DNA from: Rickettsiales bacterium
GTDB lineage: Bacteria > Pseudomonadota > Alphaproteobacteria > Rickettsiales > Deianiraeaceae
DNA: 64,000 bases
Assembly (NCBI GenBank): GCA_017444095.1
Contig: JAFSXM010000001.1
Location: forward strand, 1-64,000
Direction: 5' to 3'
Part shown: one piece after another, positions 63,401-64,000 of the stretch
Layout of the letters: the number at the start of each line of letters is the position of its first letter
Numbering within the stretch: the stretch's first letter is position 1
Program-made: the position numbers and the translations under genes
The notes under the pieces: generated by a model
What the model was told of the DNA's origin: nothing
The model's input: the letters and a program-made list of their open reading frames with translations, nothing else
Databases searched by the model: none

Positions 63401-64000
63401 CCGCACCTCCATTCCTTCATATGCCATTTTTTCCATCATTTCCGCTTCCTTTTCAGGACTATCACAAAAATGAGGTAATGTTGGTTTTCTTTTGTGTATT
63501 AAAAAACTACATCGCCTAACAATTTGCTCCGTATTCTCAATAGCCTCTGGAATATCACTAAACAAGTCTTCCATCTCTTTGGCAGATTTTAAATAATATT
63601 CTTCGTTTAACCTCTTGCGGGTTGGGTCTGTTAAAAATACCTTGTCCCTTATGCAAGCCAAAGCATCAAAAGCTTTAAAGTGTTCTCGCTTCACAAAACA
63701 CACATCGTTCGTTGCAACCAAAGGTATATTGTTTTTATAAGCATAATCTATTAAAAAGTCTTCTAATTCTTTTTCTTTCGTTCGCCCATGCCTTGTTAGC
63801 TCAATATACATCCTATCACCAAAAGTCTTATGTAATTCATCTAATGTTTCGGTTGCCATTTTAGCACCAAAGTTGAGAAATTCATAACCAATTACACCAC
63901 GATATCCACCTGTAAGTAATATGACATCTTCGCTATATTGTTTCAGCTCATCCATTTTGACCCACAGCTGTTGAAAGTCATTCTCCTCGTGTTCAAAATG
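60470..64000 (-). CDS. dnaE: DNA polymerase III alpha subunit (5' end beyond window)
   Basis: The replicative polymerase. The frame is open to position 64000, so the N-terminus is missing; the ATG at 63955 is internal. The visible part has the second half of the PHP domain (YIELTRHG, PLVATNDVCF), the catalytic aspartates in MPDFDIDFC, the GAGRGSGAGSLVAW motif, RPGPMENMPSFI, GYGFNKAHAVSYT, then the helix-hairpin-helix and OB regions. About 65 acidic and polar residues (EDEEIEVGDDTELEGDE and onward) are inserted between HAAGVVIGDKPL and GLVKFDFLG, more than in typical enzymes. Confidence 0.96.
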   Translation of the reverse strand, partial: HFEHEENDFQQLWVKMDELKQYSEDVILLTGGYRGVIGYEFLNFGAKMATETLDELHKTFGDRMYIELTRHGRTKEKELEDFLIDYAYKNNIPLVATNDVCFVKREHFKAFDALACIRDKVFLTDPTRKRLNEEYYLKSAKEMEDLFSDIPEAIENTEQIVRRCSFLIHKRKPTLPHFCDSPEKEAEMMEKMAYEGMEVRFKQIDWNKAIHKKEDYLERLKYEIGVIEKMGFPGYFLIVADFVQWSKHNGVAVGAGRGSGAGSLVAWCLKITEVDPLEYGLFFERFLNPERVSMPDFDIDFCQENRWKTIEYVMNKYGKDSVSRIITYGKMKAKMVLKDVGRVMQMSFNDTNEIVKLIPFNPLEPITLEKALEMIPKLREAQENDPKMAKMMDIAMCLEDLNRNTSMHAAGVVIGDKPLIEIGPVCSEEDEEIEVGDDTELEGDENSVAQIKSINHAIEELDENGNVIKKSHHKTTEQKITGNSSIDWFNAKPEHRIAVFGYDMKDCEKIGLVKFDFLGLQTLTVLSKACEMIKQNTGKEINIDTLPVDDKKTFDLLAKGHLKGIFQLETPLPRNALKRIKTDKILDIAAITSLNRPGPMENMPSFIRRKMGQEKCDYYHPILEPILKETYGIIIYQEQVMEVARKIAGYSLGEADLLRRAMGKKIKEEMDKQKGIFCERAEKLGLVSKDEAVKLFDVIEKFAGYGFNKAHAVSYTIISYQTAYLKAHYPVEFMVALMNLDINKTDKLNGFVNEATNMGIEIIPPDVNESTATFSCRDGKIVYALGAIKGMGVVFAEDICRIREEGGKFKDLQDFFTRCGRGLKNKNLFSKKTIESLCKSGAWKALGFNRRTILENIQSLVEITQEWAKRDRENNTARVMNMFGEDDSIPQIPRLRQYPEYNDEQLSALEFEIFGFYMNTHPLDPYRDKIEAFKFEVGQDALETTYKNETRLLMCGVITEVRMRFKNRKKFAFVHLLDFGGLYETSLFNDDLINQKADILAEGHKVVIEASATTSAETGTRLQIKDIYDLDDFFAQHKTREDVKLGANRKYKSANTGSGVNNFATTGETDVNTNATFIHQSNNNIIRHNEVKAFAVASPAFIPTTPKRQVASNTFTGVASGTITPNNAIYLDVDNPILELSQIKERVSNGEFKNYDNLVIKYHDNEFVLTIKDIKA

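Noticed and set aside
1-64000. CRISPR arrays
   Set aside because: No regularly spaced direct repeats with unique spacers were seen; the repeats present are tandem, intragenic or dispersed palindromes.

Overview
The window comes from a very AT-rich, reduced bacterial genome. Gene content points to an intracellular alphaproteobacterium, most like Rickettsiales, with Holosporales not excluded. Supporting points are a 41-codon L36 gene, scattered cell-wall genes, Mrp antiporter subunits B and G split from the rest of that complex, a DMT-type carrier, an intradiol-dioxygenase-like exported protein, and a 23S rRNA gene with no 16S or tRNA upstream. The genetic code is standard. I found no tRNA genes, CRISPR arrays or complete insertion sequences. 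Two features hold across the window. Shine-Dalgarno motifs are almost absent (one clear case in about 58 starts). About 80 percent of start codons have T at position -1, often with a -10-like box just upstream, so initiation may be SD-independent and partly leaderless.

Layout. 1-400: 5' part of a 23S rRNA gene (minus). 0.8-6.5 kb: a Gln-rich orphan gene, mnhB/mnhG, tsaD, a Na/Pi-type transporter, and an orphan gene with a Gly/Cys-rich hydrophobic core. 6.7-11.8 kb: ndk, skp, trxB, ddl, ftsQ and a pseudopilin-like gene. 12.2-15.9 kb: a 1213-residue protein with a metallophosphoesterase core. 15.9-30.9 kb (all minus): MFS carrier, DUF362 protein, murD with a huge insertion, lon, murE, a DsbA-like protein, ligA, a Cys-rich orphan, mltG and rpmE. 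31-38 kb: dioxygenase-like protein plus an outer-membrane barrel, rsmG, an orphan, rpmF/rpmJ, lgt, a MORN-repeat protein and a frameshifted barrel. 38.3-42.7 kb: riboflavin kinase and adenylate kinase, both with N-terminal membrane segments, glyA, a GIY-YIG-like protein and an OmpA-like protein. 42.8-48.7 kb: rpmH, secE, nusG, tadA, a second pseudopilin, ssb, an aminotransferase-like protein without its PLP lysine, and a lone rpsJ. 48.8-55.4 kb: a glycosyltransferase, an accessory island (DpnA-like adenine methyltransferase, RhuM, nuclease-like remnant), DMT carrier, XRE regulator and an orphan. 55.5-64 kb: ahpC, an orphan, rpsD, an Abi-alpha-like protein, mlaF, cyclophilin and dnaE (cut by the window end).

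Housekeeping genes serve peptidoglycan synthesis (ddl, murE, murD, mltG, ftsQ), envelope protein folding and lipid traffic (skp, DsbA-like, cyclophilin, lgt, mlaF), translation and replication. Between them lie orphan genes that look like candidate surface or secreted factors. The only four homopolymer runs of 12 or more bases in the window sit 11-27 bases upstream of four of these orphans. At least one run lies exactly between a -35 and a -10 box, the layout of slippage-controlled (phase-variable) promoters. Large imperfect palindromes lie just downstream of three orphan genes, and a related copy lies between ahpC and a fourth. I consider this putative switchable orphan-gene set the most promising undescribed system here. 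The enlarged murD, the membrane-anchored metabolic kinases and the SD-less start context are next.
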